Notes: generated by a model from the letters alone, not told the origin. A stretch of DNA of 64,000 nucleotides from Zwartia hollandica (GCF_019923725.1 NZ_JAHXRI010000006.1:1-64000), one strand, 5' to 3'. Positions 1 through 10,659 are shown, counted from the stretch's first letter. Numbers and translations: made by a program.

Positions 1-360
1 AAGACTTGGGACTCCTTAGGCCGTCCACTGCCGGGGCGTCGCAATATCGTCATCAGCCGAGATCACGCCAAAGCAGCGACTGGCGCCGAATTTGTCACCA
101 GTCTGGATGAAGCGGTAAGACGGCTCGCACCAAATGAGCACGCCTATATCATCGGTGGCGCGCAAATCTACCAGCAGGCACTCCCCCTCGTCGACCATGT
201 GATCGCTACCGAAGTCAAAGCTGTTGTGGAGGGCGATGCATTTTTCGCGGCGCTCGACACTTCCCAGTGGAAAGAGGTCTCACGCGTCAGCCAACCACCC
301 GAGAATGGCCTAGCCTACGATATTGTGCAGTACGATCGTCGCGCAGTCCCCCTCAATTAA
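1..360 (+). CDS. folA: Dihydrofolate reductase, 3' part
   Basis: The window opens inside this gene; 119 codons are visible, ending at TAA 358-360. The family enzyme reduces dihydrofolate to tetrahydrofolate with NADPH in the cytosol, feeding thymidylate, purine and glycine metabolism. The translation begins KTWDSLGRPLPGRRNIVISR, the conserved NADPH-binding stretch after the active-site helix, and later shows AYIIGGAQIYQQALP, the GG-x-x-I-Y signature of DHFR, followed by the C-terminal beta strands ending AYDIVQYDRR. The N-terminal third, with the substrate-binding acidic residue, lies outside the window. The gene is probably about 160 codons in full. DUF945 follows on the same strand 28 bases downstream. 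The family assignment is firm. Confidence 0.93.
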   Translation, partial: KTWDSLGRPLPGRRNIVISRDHAKAATGAEFVTSLDEAVRRLAPNEHAYIIGGAQIYQQALPLVDHVIATEVKAVVEGDAFFAALDTSQWKEVSRVSQPPENGLAYDIVQYDRRAVPLN

Positions 361-388
361 TACAACCCGCACTACGGACGCCATCGTC

Positions 389-2284
389 ATGAAGAAAAAA
401 CAAATCGGTACAGCGGGCTTAATTGCCGCCGTAGCGTTTGTATATGCTGGGTTAAGCTGGCAGGCTGGAATGCACATTGAAGGGCAGTCCAAAGCTGCCG
501 CCCAATCAATCAATGTCTCTTTAGCCCGTAGTTGGTCCGAGCAAGTCCAGCTTTCCCTACGCAGCTATGATCGGGGCATATTTTCGAGCCGGGCAGTCTA
601 CGCACTGACACTCACAAACCAGAGCAAGCAGGCTGAGCAACGTGAAATTCTCTGGTCGAATCAAATACAACACGGTCCATTTCCCTGGTCTCGCTTGCAA
701 ACTGGAGACCTGTCTGTCTCGGGTGCAGTGATTCAAACCACTGTACTGAAGAACCCAACAACCGAAGCCTTGTTCGATGCCACAGGTGGGCGATCACCGG
801 TAACAGGCACAACGCACATTTCTCGGGAGGGTATTGCAACGCTTCGGTGGACGATTCTTCCCTTTGACTACACCCAAGACTCCCTGCGCATAAAGCTTGG
901 CACCGCCGAACTTTATGCGCGTATCGGACCAAGCTTTAGTTTTTTCAAAAGTAACGGTAGCCTCGATGGTGTCACGCTCAGCGATGGCAAGTTAGCGTTT
1001 GAAGTCAAGGGTCTGCAACTAACGACCGATACTCAAGCGACGAAAGCAGGAGTTCAAACAGGGACACGCGACCTCCGCATTGGTACTCTATCCTGGGCTT
1101 CACTCGACGCTTCAAGTCTTGGTTTACAAAAATTTTCCTTGCATACCGATCTACGTGAAGCGAATGGATTACTCGGCGGTATCACAACCGCCGAAGCTAG
1201 CACGCTGAAACTGAACGAAAAGGTATGGGGAGAGTTTAATCTCTCGCTCGGCTATGAGAAGCTGAACGGAAGTGCCCTGCGTGCTCTCTTGGACTTCCAA
1301 GACGGCTATTTGCTTCGCAAGTTTCTAGGCCTAGCCCCTAGCGAGTCAGCAGCTGCGGCTGACACCAAGAAACTCTGGCAGCATATTGCGGTTTTAAGCA
1401 AAACAAGTCCAACGTTGAGTTTGAGCCCGCTTAGTTGGAAGAATTCTCAAGGTCGCAGCCAACTCGCCCTTTCTTTTACCTTAAATCCCTCGGAACCTAA
1501 CTCCGGAGGCATTGGTTTACAGGGAGCGCCTCTCAAAGAGCTTGATGCGACACTTAGCCTGTCAACACCTATGCTCAATGCGGTGTATGCACAAGCCCTT
1601 CAAACGCCTGGAGCAAACACAACCCAAGTCAAAAACAAAGCAGAACAAGAAGTACGTAAACTGCTTGAGCAGGCCTCTCAACTGAAGCTCGGTCGCGCGC
1701 AAAACAACAAACTAGTTGCGCATTTGAATATTCAGGACGGAGACTTTAGATTAAACGGTCAACGCACACCAAGCGAGCCGCTCATGAAGTGGCTACGGAC
1801 GACACTGCCGAGCGGCTGGTTAGCAGAGCGCTCTTCTGCGGTTCAAGAGTCTCCGGACGAGAACGTGTCAATTAAACATTTAGATCCAGCCGTACTGACT
1901 GGCCTGCTTAGCGCTTCCGATTTCACTTACGACGAGATTAAAGACAAGGACGGTGATCGTGTACTCAAGATTGGCACCGCTGAAACTGGCGCTGAAAAGA
2001 TTGAGTTCATTTTTGTCGGCTGTGGCGATGACCGTACTTGCGAAGATGTACTCATGCGAGCCACCTTCCCGAAAAATCCCCACGTCGCGCTCAATGCAAT
2101 CAATGAGTGGAATCAACGTAACCGTTGGGCGCGCGCCTTTTTGAACGATGCAGAACAGGCTGTACTAGAAATGGATATCAGCGCCTATGGGGGCATTGAA
2201 CGCGATGCGCTGGAAACAATGGTCGACAACTTCTTTAAGTTGCTTCGCGAGTTTTCTAAAAGCCTATCCGCCGAAAGAAAGTAA
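389..2284 (+). CDS. DUF945 (YdgA-like) family protein
   Basis: A 631-residue protein. The N-terminus MKKKQIGTAGLIAAVAFVYA is an uncleaved signal or membrane anchor followed by GLSWQAGMHIEGQ, which matches the start of the YdgA/DUF945 family (hydrophobic helix, then a W-x-x-G-x-x-I-E pattern). The rest is predicted to be periplasmic, rich in beta strands and polar residues, and has no enzymatic motif I can recognise. The family has no well-established biochemical role; in enterobacteria it is an inner-membrane-anchored periplasmic protein. An in-frame ATG at 323 lies inside the folA end, but the ATG at 389 places the anchor at the very N-terminus as in the family, so I prefer it. The gene ends just before a strong hairpin shared with gcvP on the other strand. 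Confidence 0.8.
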   Translation: MKKKQIGTAGLIAAVAFVYAGLSWQAGMHIEGQSKAAAQSINVSLARSWSEQVQLSLRSYDRGIFSSRAVYALTLTNQSKQAEQREILWSNQIQHGPFPWSRLQTGDLSVSGAVIQTTVLKNPTTEALFDATGGRSPVTGTTHISREGIATLRWTILPFDYTQDSLRIKLGTAELYARIGPSFSFFKSNGSLDGVTLSDGKLAFEVKGLQLTTDTQATKAGVQTGTRDLRIGTLSWASLDASSLGLQKFSLHTDLREANGLLGGITTAEASTLKLNEKVWGEFNLSLGYEKLNGSALRALLDFQDGYLLRKFLGLAPSESAAAADTKKLWQHIAVLSKTSPTLSLSPLSWKNSQGRSQLALSFTLNPSEPNSGGIGLQGAPLKELDATLSLSTPMLNAVYAQALQTPGANTTQVKNKAEQEVRKLLEQASQLKLGRAQNNKLVAHLNIQDGDFRLNGQRTPSEPLMKWLRTTLPSGWLAERSSAVQESPDENVSIKHLDPAVLTGLLSASDFTYDEIKDKDGDRVLKIGTAETGAEKIEFIFVGCGDDRTCEDVLMRATFPKNPHVALNAINEWNQRNRWARAFLNDAEQAVLEMDISAYGGIERDALETMVDNFFKLLREFSKSLSAERK

Positions 2285-2313
2285 CGCAGCGCTTCAACGA
2301 AAATACGATGACA

Positions 2314-2345
2314 AAAAATCACCCGCTTATAAGCGGGTGATTTTT
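2314..2345. terminator. Bidirectional intrinsic terminator
   Basis: A perfect 16-bp inverted repeat centred at 2329/2330 contains the GC-rich arm ATCACCCGCTTA, with an A-run on its left side and a T-run on its right. It therefore has a U-tract in both orientations. It lies between the convergent DUF945 gene (ends 2284) and gcvP (ends 2366), and would stop transcription from both sides. Confidence 0.9.
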
Positions 2346-2365
2346 ATAGTGTTACAACAAAGCCT

Positions 2366-5230
2366 TCAAGCATAGGCTTCGACTGGGAGGCAAGCGCAAA
2401 CCAGATTACGGTCACCCCATGCATTATCAACACGCCCAACCGGCGGCCAATACTTGGCATCCCGTAGACTAGCAACCGGATAGGCAGCTTGCTGACGGGG
2501 GTAGTCGTGATGCCATTCCTCAGCCAGTAACATCTTGGCTGTGTGCGGTGCATTCTTCAACACGTTGTCACTGCGATCTCTTTCACCACGCTCAATTTGT
2601 GCAATCTCCGCACGGATTGAGATCATGGCGTCCACAAAGCGATCAAGCTCGGCTAAGCCCTCAGACTCCGTTGGCTCGACCATCAGCGTACCAGCTACCG
2701 GAAAGCTCATGGTGGGGGCATGAAATCCATAGTCCATCAAACGCTTGGCGATATCTTCGGCAGTGACGCCCGAGGACTCTTTGATGTCGTGTATGTCCAA
2801 GATGCACTCATGCGCCACCCGTCCATTACGACCGGTGTACAGCACGGGATAGTGCCCTGCAAGCTTACGTGCGACGTAGTTCGCGCTCAGGATCGCGACC
2901 TCCGTAGCGCGACGCAAGCCTTCGGCGCCCATTAAGGAAATGTAGACAAACGGGATAGGTAAGATACTGGCCGAGCCAAACGGTGCAGCCGAAACAGGCC
3001 CCACAGCAGCACCTTGAGCCATCGTACCTTTCTCGCCCACGACACCAGGCAGGAAGGGTGCGAGATGGCTTTTCACGCCAACAGGTCCCACACCTGGTCC
3101 GCCTCCGCCATGCGGGATGCAGAAGGTTTTGTGTAGATTCAAATGCGACACATCCGACCCAAACTTACCAGGCTGTGCCACGCCAACCATCGCGTTCATG
3201 TTCGCGCCGTCCATATACACCTGGCCACCGGCGTCGTGAATCATTTCGCAAATATTGGTGATCGACTCTTCAAACACGCCGTGCGTCGATGGATATGTCA
3301 CCATCAAAGCAGCCAAGCGCTCACCCACTTTCGCGATCTTTGCCTTCAGGTCGTCAAGATCGACGTTGCCGTCAGCGTCCGAAGCGACCACGACCACTTC
3401 CATACCTACCATGTTGGCCGAAGCAGGATTGGTTCCATGCGCTGAGGATGGAATCAAACAGACATCGCGCTGATGTTGACCATTTGCACGGTGGTATGCC
3501 CGAATGGCGAGCAGACCTGCATATTCGCCTTGAGCTCCAGAGTTAGGTTGAAGGCTAATCGCATCGTACCCCGTGATCTCGCAGAGGTCCTTGGACAAGC
3601 GCTCAATCATCTGATCGTAACCTTTGGTCTGGTCCGCCGGAGCGAACGGGTGAATCAGCGCAAACTCAGGCCAAGTGACAGGGATCATTTCTACGGTTGC
3701 GTTGAGCTTCATCGTGCAAGAACCCAACGGGATCATGGTGCGATCCAAGGCGAGGTCTTTGTCGGACAGTTTGCGCAAGTATCGCAACATATCCGTCTCA
3801 GATTGGATGCTAGAGAACACAGGATGGCTGAGGATCGCGCTCTTTCGCTGTAACGCTGTCGGGACTCCAGGCAAGCCCACAACAGAGGCTGCGAGTGACG
3901 GTGCTGTTTTGGAAGCAACCGAAGCGAACAACCCTACAAGCTGCGCGAGATCGCCGCTCGTGACCGTCTCATCGAGTGAAATGCTCAGCTGCACTGCGCT
4001 AACGTGGCGCAGATTAATTCTTGCTAGTCGAGCCGCAGCCAGAATTTTGTCTGTCTGTGCACCAGTTTCTAACAACAACGTGTCGAAGTAAGTTGTGTTT
4101 GCGACATTAACACCCAAGCCAACAAGCGCCTGTCGCAGCAGCGAGGTGGCCTGGTTCACACGTGTAGCAATGGCCACAACACCCCGTGGGCCGTGCCACA
4201 GCGCATACATGCTCGCCATGACCGCCAACAAAACCTGCGCGGTACAAATATTAGAAGTCGCTTTTTCACGGCGGATATGTTGCTCTCGCGTTTGCAAGGC
4301 AAGGCGCAACGCAGAGTCTCCTTGGGCATCTTTCGAGATACCAACGAGACGACCTGGCATGTTGCGTTTGAACGCATCTTTACAGGCCATAAAACCCGCA
4401 TGCGGACCACCAAAGCCAAAGGGAACGCCAAACCGTTGTGCAGAACCGATTGCAATGTCAGCACCCCAATGGCCAGGGGGCTCAAGTAGCGCTAACGCAA
4501 GCAAGTCCGTCGCGCAGGCAACCACTCCACCTTGTGCATGCACTTGCTCAGTCAGTGCACGATAGTCAGAGACAGCCCCCAATGAGTGCGGGTATTGCAC
4601 CAGCAGTCCAAAACAGGCCGGAACCCCTTTGCTTTCGTCTCCGACAACGACGTCAATGTCTAGACCGTCTGCGCGAGTACGAATCACCTCAATCGTTTGC
4701 GGATGACAGTGTTGCGAAACAAAAAACACCTTGCTTTCAACATGCGACGCACGTCGTGCCAAGGTCATCGCTTCTGCCGCAGCGGTGCCCTCGTCAAGCA
4801 ACGACGCGTTGGCAATATCCAATCCTGTCAGGTCTGCAACCATCGTCTGATAGTTCAGAATGGCTTCCAAGCGCCCTTGAGAGATTTCAGGCTGATAAGG
4901 CGTATACGCCGTGTACCAAGCGGGGTTCTCAAGAATATTGCGCAAAACCACATTAGGGGTGTGCGTTCCGTAATAACCTTGCCCAATGTAATTACGAAAA
5001 ACCTGATTCTGCCCAGCAATTTTCTTCATCTCGGCCAACACATCAGCCTCTGCGCGAGGCGCTGGCAAATTGAGCTCTCGCGACATGCGGATGTTTGCAG
5101 GTACGACCTCCTGCATCAAAGACTCGATGCTCGGCGCACCTACGGCAGCCAGCATCGTCTGCTGATCTTGGTCGCCCGGGCCAATATGGCGCGGAATAAA
5201 TTCGTGTGAAGTATTGAATACGTTAGACAT
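2366..5230 (-). CDS. gcvP: Glycine dehydrogenase (P protein of glycine cleavage system)
   Basis: This 954-residue protein decarboxylates glycine with pyridoxal phosphate and transfers the aminomethyl group to lipoyl-GcvH. The N-terminus [17 protein letters not shown] is the typical start of the single-chain (fused alpha2-type) P protein, whose usual length is 950-960. The PLP lysine lies in [16 protein letters not shown] around residue 700, preceded by the family motif [11 protein letters not shown], and SCTMKLNA is also present. The ATG at 5230 gives [11 protein letters not shown]; a longer reading to 5257 would overlap gcvH and lacks family similarity. The gene is last in gcvT-gcvH-gcvP, ten bases after gcvH, and is expected to be controlled by the upstream glycine riboswitch. 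Confidence 0.97.
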   Translation of the reverse strand: MSNVFNTSHEFIPRHIGPGDQDQQTMLAAVGAPSIESLMQEVVPANIRMSRELNLPAPRAEADVLAEMKKIAGQNQVFRNYIGQGYYGTHTPNVVLRNILENPAWYTAYTPYQPEISQGRLEAILNYQTMVADLTGLDIANASLLDEGTAAAEAMTLARRASHVESKVFFVSQHCHPQTIEVIRTRADGLDIDVVVGDESKGVPACFGLLVQYPHSLGAVSDYRALTEQVHAQGGVVACATDLLALALLEPPGHWGADIAIGSAQRFGVPFGFGGPHAGFMACKDAFKRNMPGRLVGISKDAQGDSALRLALQTREQHIRREKATSNICTAQVLLAVMASMYALWHGPRGVVAIATRVNQATSLLRQALVGLGVNVANTTYFDTLLLETGAQTDKILAAARLARINLRHVSAVQLSISLDETVTSGDLAQLVGLFASVASKTAPSLAASVVGLPGVPTALQRKSAILSHPVFSSIQSETDMLRYLRKLSDKDLALDRTMIPLGSCTMKLNATVEMIPVTWPEFALIHPFAPADQTKGYDQMIERLSKDLCEITGYDAISLQPNSGAQGEYAGLLAIRAYHRANGQHQRDVCLIPSSAHGTNPASANMVGMEVVVVASDADGNVDLDDLKAKIAKVGERLAALMVTYPSTHGVFEESITNICEMIHDAGGQVYMDGANMNAMVGVAQPGKFGSDVSHLNLHKTFCIPHGGGGPGVGPVGVKSHLAPFLPGVVGEKGTMAQGAAVGPVSAAPFGSASILPIPFVYISLMGAEGLRRATEVAILSANYVARKLAGHYPVLYTGRNGRVAHECILDIHDIKESSGVTAEDIAKRLMDYGFHAPTMSFPVAGTLMVEPTESEGLAELDRFVDAMISIRAEIAQIERGERDRSDNVLKNAPHTAKMLLAEEWHHDYPRQQAAYPVASLRDAKYWPPVGRVDNAWGDRNLVCACLPVEAYA

Positions 5231-5240
5231 GATGGGCGCC

Positions 5241-5621
5241 TTAGCTCGCGTCAGCAACAGCCTGATAACCGGCGGCGTCGAGCAGGCCCTCGATATCAGC
5301 CGCGTTATTGGCTTTCAGTTTAAAAATCCAAGTGTTGTAAGGACTTGCGTTAATTGTTTCAGGCGCATCATTCAGTGCCTCGTTAAAAGCCACCACTTCG
5401 CCAGATACTGGGGCATAAATGTCAGAGGCTGCCTTGACGGACTCTACGACACCAGCCGTCGCACCCGCCGCCAGCTTAGCGCCCACGCGCACATCGCCTA
5501 CGAAAACCAAATCACCCAACTGCTCCTGCGCCGGACCTGTGATACCCACCAGCATGACGTCGCCGTCTGCCTTAATCCATTCGTGTGTGCTGGCGTATTT
5601 GCGATCGCTAGGAATGCTCAT
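5241..5621 (-). CDS. gcvH: Glycine cleavage system H protein
   Basis: This 126-residue lipoyl carrier shuttles the aminomethyl group from GcvP to GcvT and is reoxidised by the L protein (dihydrolipoamide dehydrogenase, not in the window). The motif [20 protein letters not shown] is visible, with the lipoylated lysine at residue 63. The N-terminus [17 protein letters not shown] has the conserved THEW of the family. It is the middle gene of the gcvTHP operon, 59 bases after gcvT and ten before gcvP. The start is supported by the purine-rich AGGAGAT stretch just upstream. Confidence 0.97.
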   Translation of the reverse strand: MSIPSDRKYASTHEWIKADGDVMLVGITGPAQEQLGDLVFVGDVRVGAKLAAGATAGVVESVKAASDIYAPVSGEVVAFNEALNDAPETINASPYNTWIFKLKANNAADIEGLLDAAGYQAVADAS

Positions 5622-5680
5622 AAAGATCTCCTGAAAATTTCGTGAATATGAATGATGATAGGAATACTGAATGCGTTAAA

Positions 5681-6781
5681 TCAAGGATGCACAACCGGCT
5701 GCCCGTTCCGTACAAATGGAAGCTTGCACGCTTGCGCGGGCACCCATTTACCTCGGATATCGATCTCCACAGCATCCCCCGCAGCAATGCCTTGAGGCAA
5801 TCTCGCAAAACCAATGGAGTAACCAAGGGTCGGGGACATCGTGCCACTCGTGACTTCACCAAGTCCTTTGGCTGTGCGCACTGTCATGTGTGCTCGCATC
5901 ACGCCGCGATCCAACAGCTTCAGGCCGATGAAGGTACGGGGATCTGAAAACTGCTTGATGGCCTTACTTCCAATGAAGTGACGGTCTGCATCCTTGGTCG
6001 ACACGGTCCATGTCAGGCCTGCTTGGTTAGGGTGAATCAATTCGTCCATGTCCTGACCGTAGAGATTCATACCCGCTTCTAGTCGTAACGTGTCACGCGC
6101 ACCCAAGCCACAGGGTTGCACTTGCTGGGCCACCAGCTCTTTCCAAAGCAACTCCACCTGATCGGCGGGAACAACAATCTCAAAACCATCTTCGCCGGTA
6201 TAGCCCGTGCGCGCGACCATCGTGTCAGGTGCTACACGTGCACCAACAAACACGCCCAGCTCCTGCGTGACGGCTTTCCACTGTGGTCGAGCGGCCCATA
6301 CTTTGGCGCGCGCGTTGGGTCCTTGCACGGCAACCATTGCGAGATCTTTGCGCGCCGTAATCGTGACTGCGAGTCCTTCAGCGGCCGCCACACGCTGCAT
6401 CCAAGCGATATCTTTGTCAGCCGTGCCGGCGTTCACCACAAGACGCCAATCGGTGGGCGAAAAAAAATAGACGATCAAATCATCGATTACCCCGCCCTGG
6501 GGATTCAACATACAGGAGTAGAGCGCTTTGCCTGGTTGGGTAAGCTTGGCCACATCATTTGCAATCAATCGCCGCAAAAAAACTGTGGCGTCCGCTCCAG
6601 CGACATCCACATTCAGCATATGAGACACATCAAACATCCCAGCATCTCGACGCACTGCATGGTGCTCTTCAATTTGTGAACCGTAGTTCACAGGCATATC
6701 CCAGCCACCAAAATCAACCATGCGTGCGCCCGCGGCAACATGGGTTGCGGCCAAGGGCGTGCGTTTTAAAACAGCAGACAT
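5681..6781 (-). CDS. gcvT: Aminomethyltransferase (T protein of glycine cleavage system)
   Basis: This 366-residue, folate-dependent enzyme releases ammonia from aminomethyl-GcvH and passes the one-carbon unit to tetrahydrofolate, forming 5,10-methylene-THF. Family motifs are visible: [13 protein letters not shown] near residue 21, AGMFDVSHM near residue 48 and [13 protein letters not shown] near the middle, plus the C-terminal [19 protein letters not shown]. It is the first gene of the gcvTHP operon and lies directly downstream of the tandem glycine riboswitch. Length and N-terminus fit the family. Confidence 0.97.
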   Translation of the reverse strand: MSAVLKRTPLAATHVAAGARMVDFGGWDMPVNYGSQIEEHHAVRRDAGMFDVSHMLNVDVAGADATVFLRRLIANDVAKLTQPGKALYSCMLNPQGGVIDDLIVYFFSPTDWRLVVNAGTADKDIAWMQRVAAAEGLAVTITARKDLAMVAVQGPNARAKVWAARPQWKAVTQELGVFVGARVAPDTMVARTGYTGEDGFEIVVPADQVELLWKELVAQQVQPCGLGARDTLRLEAGMNLYGQDMDELIHPNQAGLTWTVSTKDADRHFIGSKAIKQFSDPRTFIGLKLLDRGVMRAHMTVRTAKGLGEVTSGTMSPTLGYSIGFARLPQGIAAGDAVEIDIRGKWVPAQACKLPFVRNGQPVVHP

Positions 6782-6865
6782 GAAAAAGCTCCGGAACAGA
6801 GTTCAAAGGGCGTAGCACCCAGCCCGCGTGCTGTGCAAAGCAGCGCAGACGAATGCGACGATACG

Positions 6866-7096
6866 CCCCTCTGTCCTTTTGCCTGAGAGTTGCCCCGCTT
6901 TAACGCGGGTGTGCACCTTCGGCGCCCGTTTTGACCATCTGCGGTCGCGGGTCTCTCCAGAGTGATGTGCTGATGCGCATGATTCTTGTACGCATCAATG
7001 CAAGCTACGGTATGGGGGGCCTGAGCGATTCTGGGCGAATTGCGCCTTCGGCGGCATCTTACCCGTCTGGGTTAGACGGCAAATACTCTCTCCCGC
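6866..7096 (-). promoter_or_regulatory. Tandem glycine riboswitch upstream of gcvTHP
   Basis: Two glycine aptamers can be read on the minus strand. The promoter-proximal one (about 7096-6990) has GGGAGAG, GCCGCCGAAGGCGCAA and CGCTCAGGC. The second (about 6960-6866) has TGGAGAGACCC, CGCCGAAGG, ACTCTCAGGCAAAAGGACAG and a closing GAGGGG. These are the conserved cores of the family, and the two-aptamer arrangement is the classical one that switches gcv expression on when glycine is high. It sits between gcvT (start 6781) and baiN-like (stop 7165). The 84 bases between aptamer 2 and gcvT should hold the expression platform; I did not resolve its alternative pairing. Nothing else is seen in the 7097-7164 flank. 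Confidence 0.92.
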
Positions 7097-7164
7097 AACA
7101 TGCGTTCACAACGGGATCAGCATACCGCGAAATCAAGGGTTACAACAACTCAAAATGAGTAGGG

Positions 7165-8364
7165 TCAAGTCAGCCCTCGCCCGCAGGCAGCTGCTGAGGA
7201 CCACGCCCACTGGAAGTTATAGCCACCAAGCCAACCGGTTACGTCGACGACTTCACCGATGAAATGTAAACCCGGCACCGCTTTAGCCTGCATCGTGCGC
7301 TGGTCCAGCCCACGGGTGTCAACCCCACCGCGCATTACCTCAGCCTTTTTGTAACCTAACGTCCCGTTAGGTGTAACTGCCCAACCCTTAATCCGTGCGG
7401 CGAGCTCCCGTAATATGCGGTCTGGTAGGTCTGCAATCCGGCTGGCAGCCAAGTCTCCAAGCCACTGCTCAGAGAGCCGTTTGGGCCACAGACTCGCCAA
7501 CAGGTTACCTAGCTGCTGACGTCCACCGGCTTTCGCTTCAAGCAATAGCGCTTCCATATCTATATCAGGGGCTAAATCCAAGCTAATTGGCTCACCTGGC
7601 TGCCAGTAACTGGAAATCTGCAAAATACCCGGTCCAGACAGACCCTTATGGGTAAACAACACATCCTCTAGGAAGGCAGGCATCCGTCGCCCCAGCCCGG
7701 TCGAAACGACAGAGGGAATCGCAAGTCCGGCCAAATCCACCAATGATTGCCATTCCTCGCCATTAAAGGTCAGCGGGACTAACGCCGGCCGCGGCTCAAT
7801 AACTTTCAGACCAAATTGGCGGGCAAGCTTTAGGCCGAAGTCCGTCGCACCGAGTTGCGGAATCGCCAGGCCGCCTGTAGCAATCACAAGATTGCGACAC
7901 TGCACTTGCCCTTGGTCTGTTCGCAAGACGAAGTTCTGGGCGCTCGCATCCTCGCCTTGGCTCACCTCACTGACTGAACAAGGCATCATCCAATGCACAC
8001 CGGCGTCGTCGCACTCAGCCCGTAGCATTTCAATGATCAGTTCACTGCTCTGGTCACAAAACAGTTGGCCCTTATGCTTCTCATGCCAAGCAATGCCATG
8101 ACGATCCACCATCGCAATGAAATCTTGGGGGGTGAAACCAGCCAATGCAGACTTACAAAAGTGCGGATTGGCTGAAATGAAGTGCTCGGCTGCCACCACG
8201 CGATTCGTAAAGTTGCAACGACCTCCGCCGGAGATACGAATTTTTTCGGCGAGCTTCTCGGCATGATCCAGCAGCACGACGCGCATGCCGCGCTGACCAG
8301 CCACAGCCGCACACATCATGCCTGCGGCACCAGCCCCAATTACCGCTACATCAAAGAGCGGCAC
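7165..8364 (-). CDS. BaiN/HI0933-family NAD(P)/FAD-dependent oxidoreductase
   Basis: A 399-residue flavoprotein. The N-terminus FDVAVIGAGAAGMMCAAVAG is a Rossmann GxGxxG FAD-binding motif, followed by the family hallmark ISGGGRCNFTNR around residue 45-56. The central part contains LVIATGGLAIPQLGATDFG, and the C-terminus has the second FAD-contact segment GLHFIGEVVDVTGWLGGYN, both characteristic of the HI0933/YhiN group. Some members reduce bile-acid or other enone substrates, but the native role in proteobacteria is not settled. It is likely cytosolic. The next gene in the same direction (decarboxylase) lies 33 bases upstream, so the two may be cotranscribed, but the functions do not obviously connect. 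Confidence 0.88.
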   Translation of the reverse strand: MPLFDVAVIGAGAAGMMCAAVAGQRGMRVVLLDHAEKLAEKIRISGGGRCNFTNRVVAAEHFISANPHFCKSALAGFTPQDFIAMVDRHGIAWHEKHKGQLFCDQSSELIIEMLRAECDDAGVHWMMPCSVSEVSQGEDASAQNFVLRTDQGQVQCRNLVIATGGLAIPQLGATDFGLKLARQFGLKVIEPRPALVPLTFNGEEWQSLVDLAGLAIPSVVSTGLGRRMPAFLEDVLFTHKGLSGPGILQISSYWQPGEPISLDLAPDIDMEALLLEAKAGGRQQLGNLLASLWPKRLSEQWLGDLAASRIADLPDRILRELAARIKGWAVTPNGTLGYKKAEVMRGGVDTRGLDQRTMQAKAVPGLHFIGEVVDVTGWLGGYNFQWAWSSAAACGRGLT

Positions 8365-8397
8365 GGGGTGAACTCGGGGGCATTGTGTGTCGCGACA

Positions 8398-10659
8398 CTA
8401 TTCTTCAATCAAACAGTCAACGTAGAAACGCTTCTCGCCATCCGCATCCGTCTCTTCACCAAGCCCATGAATATAAGTTTCAAAGCCCGGGAATTTTTGA
8501 TTAAACGAACGTGCAAACTGAAGGTACTGCACAATCGTCTTGTTGAAACGCTCGCCGGGAATCAGCAGAGGAATGCCTGGCGGATAGGGAGTTAACAGCA
8601 CGCCCGTGACTCGCCCTTCGAGTTGATCAATCGAAACACGCTCGACCTCGCGGTGCGCCATCTTGGCAAAGGCATCAGAAGGCTTAAGCGCGGGAATCAT
8701 GTCACTCAAATACATTTCTGTCGTTAAGCGCGCCACGTCATGTTTTTTGTATTCAGCATGAATCAACTGGCACAAGTCACGCAAGCCCATGCGCTCATAT
8801 TGGCGATGTTCTTTGCAGAAGTCAGGCAAGATCCGCCACATCGGCTGATTACGATCGTAGTCATCCTTGAACTGCTGTAATGCAGTTAAGAGCGTGTTCC
8901 ATCGTCCTTTGGTGATTCCGATCGTAAACATAATGAAGAACGAATACAGACCCGTCTTCTCAACGACCACGCCATGTTCAGTCAGAAATCGCGACACAAG
9001 GGCAGCCGGTATCCCGGTCTCGCCGAAGGTGCCATCCATGTTCAACCCAGGGGTGACGAGCGTCGCCTTAATCGGGTCCAACATGTTGAAGCCGTCAGCC
9101 AAATCGCCGAAACCATGCCAGTGGTCATTGGACTGCAATATCCAATCTGACTGCTCACCCACACCGTGCGCGGCGAGATAATCGGGCCCCCAGACCGTGA
9201 ACCACCAATCGTCGTCGCCAAACTCTAGGTCGACCTTGCGCATCGCACGTCGGAAATCGAGAGCCTCGCGAATACTTTCTTCGACCAACGCGGTACCACC
9301 AGGGGCTTCCATCATCGCAGCTGCCACATCGCAAGAAGCGATGATGGCGTACTGGGGCGAAGTAGACGTGTGCATTAAGTAGGCTTCATTGAAAATATTG
9401 CGATCGAGCTTCCGTGTCTCGGACTCTTGCACAATAATTTGTGATGCCTGCGAAATACCCGCTAACAACTTATGTGTGGAGTGCGTCGCAAACACCATCG
9501 CCTTCGGGCTGCGAGGGCGGTTGGGCCCAATCGCATGCATGTCCTGATAGAACCGGTGGAACGCCGCATGCGGCAACCATGCTTCATCAAAGTGCAAGGT
9601 ATCGACCATATTGCCAAGTTTGGCCTTGATCATTTCAACGTTGTAAATCACACCGTCGTAAGTGCTTTGCGTTAAGGTCAAAATACGCGGTTTTTTATCC
9701 TTGACCTTGCGCGCGAATGGATTCGCATCAATTTTCTTCTGAATACTCTCTGGCTCAAACTCAGCCAAGGGGATTGGACCAATAATGCCCATGTGATTGC
9801 GCGTAGGACGCAGGAAAACAGGGATCGCACCTGTCATCGTTATCGCGTGCAGAATCGATTTGTGGCAATTGCGATCCACCACCACAATATCGTCCGCCGC
9901 AACGTTCGCATGCCAAACAACCTTATTCGAGGTCGATGTGCCGTTTGTCACAAAGTAACAATGATCCGCGTGGAAGATGCGTGCCGCATTTAATTCAGAT
10001 TCTGCAATCGGCCCTGTGTGATCTAGTAACTGACCAAGCTCATCAACGGCATTACAAACGTCAGCACGCAACATGTTTTCACCAAAGAACTGGTGGAACA
10101 TCTGACCGACCGGACTCTTTAAGAATGCCACGCCGCCCGAGTGTCCGGGGCAGTGCCACGAATAGGAGCCATCCTGGGCATACTTAACGAGCTCACGAAA
10201 GAAGGGTGGTGCCAAACTGTCTATATAGCTGCGCGCCTCGCGGATGATGTGACGCGCAACAAACTCAGGCGTGTCTTCAAACATGTGAATGAAGCCATGC
10301 AACTCGCGCAAAATGTCATTGGGGATGTGCTCGGACGTGCGTGTTTCGCCATACAGATAAATTGGAATATCCGCGTTGCGGAATCGCAATTCGCCGATGA
10401 ACGTACGGAGATTTTTGATGGCTCCAGCCACATCTTCCGGAGAATCCACATCAAACTCTTCATCATCGATCGACAAAATAAATGCACTGGCGCGGCTTTG
10501 TTGTTGGGCGAAGGAACTCAAATCGCCGTAACTCGTCACGCCGATGACTTCCATACCCTCCGCTTCAATTGCGGACGCTAACGCACGGACCCCAAGACCT
10601 GAGGCATTCTCAGATCGGTAGTCTTCATCAATAATGAAAATTGGAAAGCGAAATTTCAT
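8398..10659 (-). CDS. AdiA-type arginine/lysine/ornithine decarboxylase
   Basis: This 753-residue PLP enzyme belongs to the fold type I basic amino acid decarboxylase family. An N-terminal CheY-like wing domain (about 1-145) precedes YSWHCPGHSGG, the nucleotide-like motif VVVDRNCHKSI and the Schiff-base lysine K397 in FATHSTHKLLAG. Length and the run of motifs resemble E. coli AdiA (arginine decarboxylase, 755 residues) more than LdcC or SpeC, so arginine to agmatine is the best guess, but the substrate cannot be read from sequence alone. In the family these enzymes serve polyamine synthesis or acid resistance. No antiporter (AdiC-like) lies alongside. The start is supported by GGAG a few bases upstream. 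Confidence 0.88.
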   Translation of the reverse strand: MKFRFPIFIIDEDYRSENASGLGVRALASAIEAEGMEVIGVTSYGDLSSFAQQQSRASAFILSIDDEEFDVDSPEDVAGAIKNLRTFIGELRFRNADIPIYLYGETRTSEHIPNDILRELHGFIHMFEDTPEFVARHIIREARSYIDSLAPPFFRELVKYAQDGSYSWHCPGHSGGVAFLKSPVGQMFHQFFGENMLRADVCNAVDELGQLLDHTGPIAESELNAARIFHADHCYFVTNGTSTSNKVVWHANVAADDIVVVDRNCHKSILHAITMTGAIPVFLRPTRNHMGIIGPIPLAEFEPESIQKKIDANPFARKVKDKKPRILTLTQSTYDGVIYNVEMIKAKLGNMVDTLHFDEAWLPHAAFHRFYQDMHAIGPNRPRSPKAMVFATHSTHKLLAGISQASQIIVQESETRKLDRNIFNEAYLMHTSTSPQYAIIASCDVAAAMMEAPGGTALVEESIREALDFRRAMRKVDLEFGDDDWWFTVWGPDYLAAHGVGEQSDWILQSNDHWHGFGDLADGFNMLDPIKATLVTPGLNMDGTFGETGIPAALVSRFLTEHGVVVEKTGLYSFFIMFTIGITKGRWNTLLTALQQFKDDYDRNQPMWRILPDFCKEHRQYERMGLRDLCQLIHAEYKKHDVARLTTEMYLSDMIPALKPSDAFAKMAHREVERVSIDQLEGRVTGVLLTPYPPGIPLLIPGERFNKTIVQYLQFARSFNQKFPGFETYIHGLGEETDADGEKRFYVDCLIEE

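Noticed and set aside
4095-4956. Long plus-strand open frames (156 and 172 codons) opposite gcvP
   Set aside because: They are antisense to a well-conserved gene, overlap one another in other frames, and their translations look like shadow reading (rich in Arg, Pro, Ser) without any motif or ribosome binding site.
6116-6679. 187-codon plus-strand frame opposite gcvT
   Set aside because: The antisense translation is histidine- and cysteine-rich with no domain, while gcvT on the other strand is certain.
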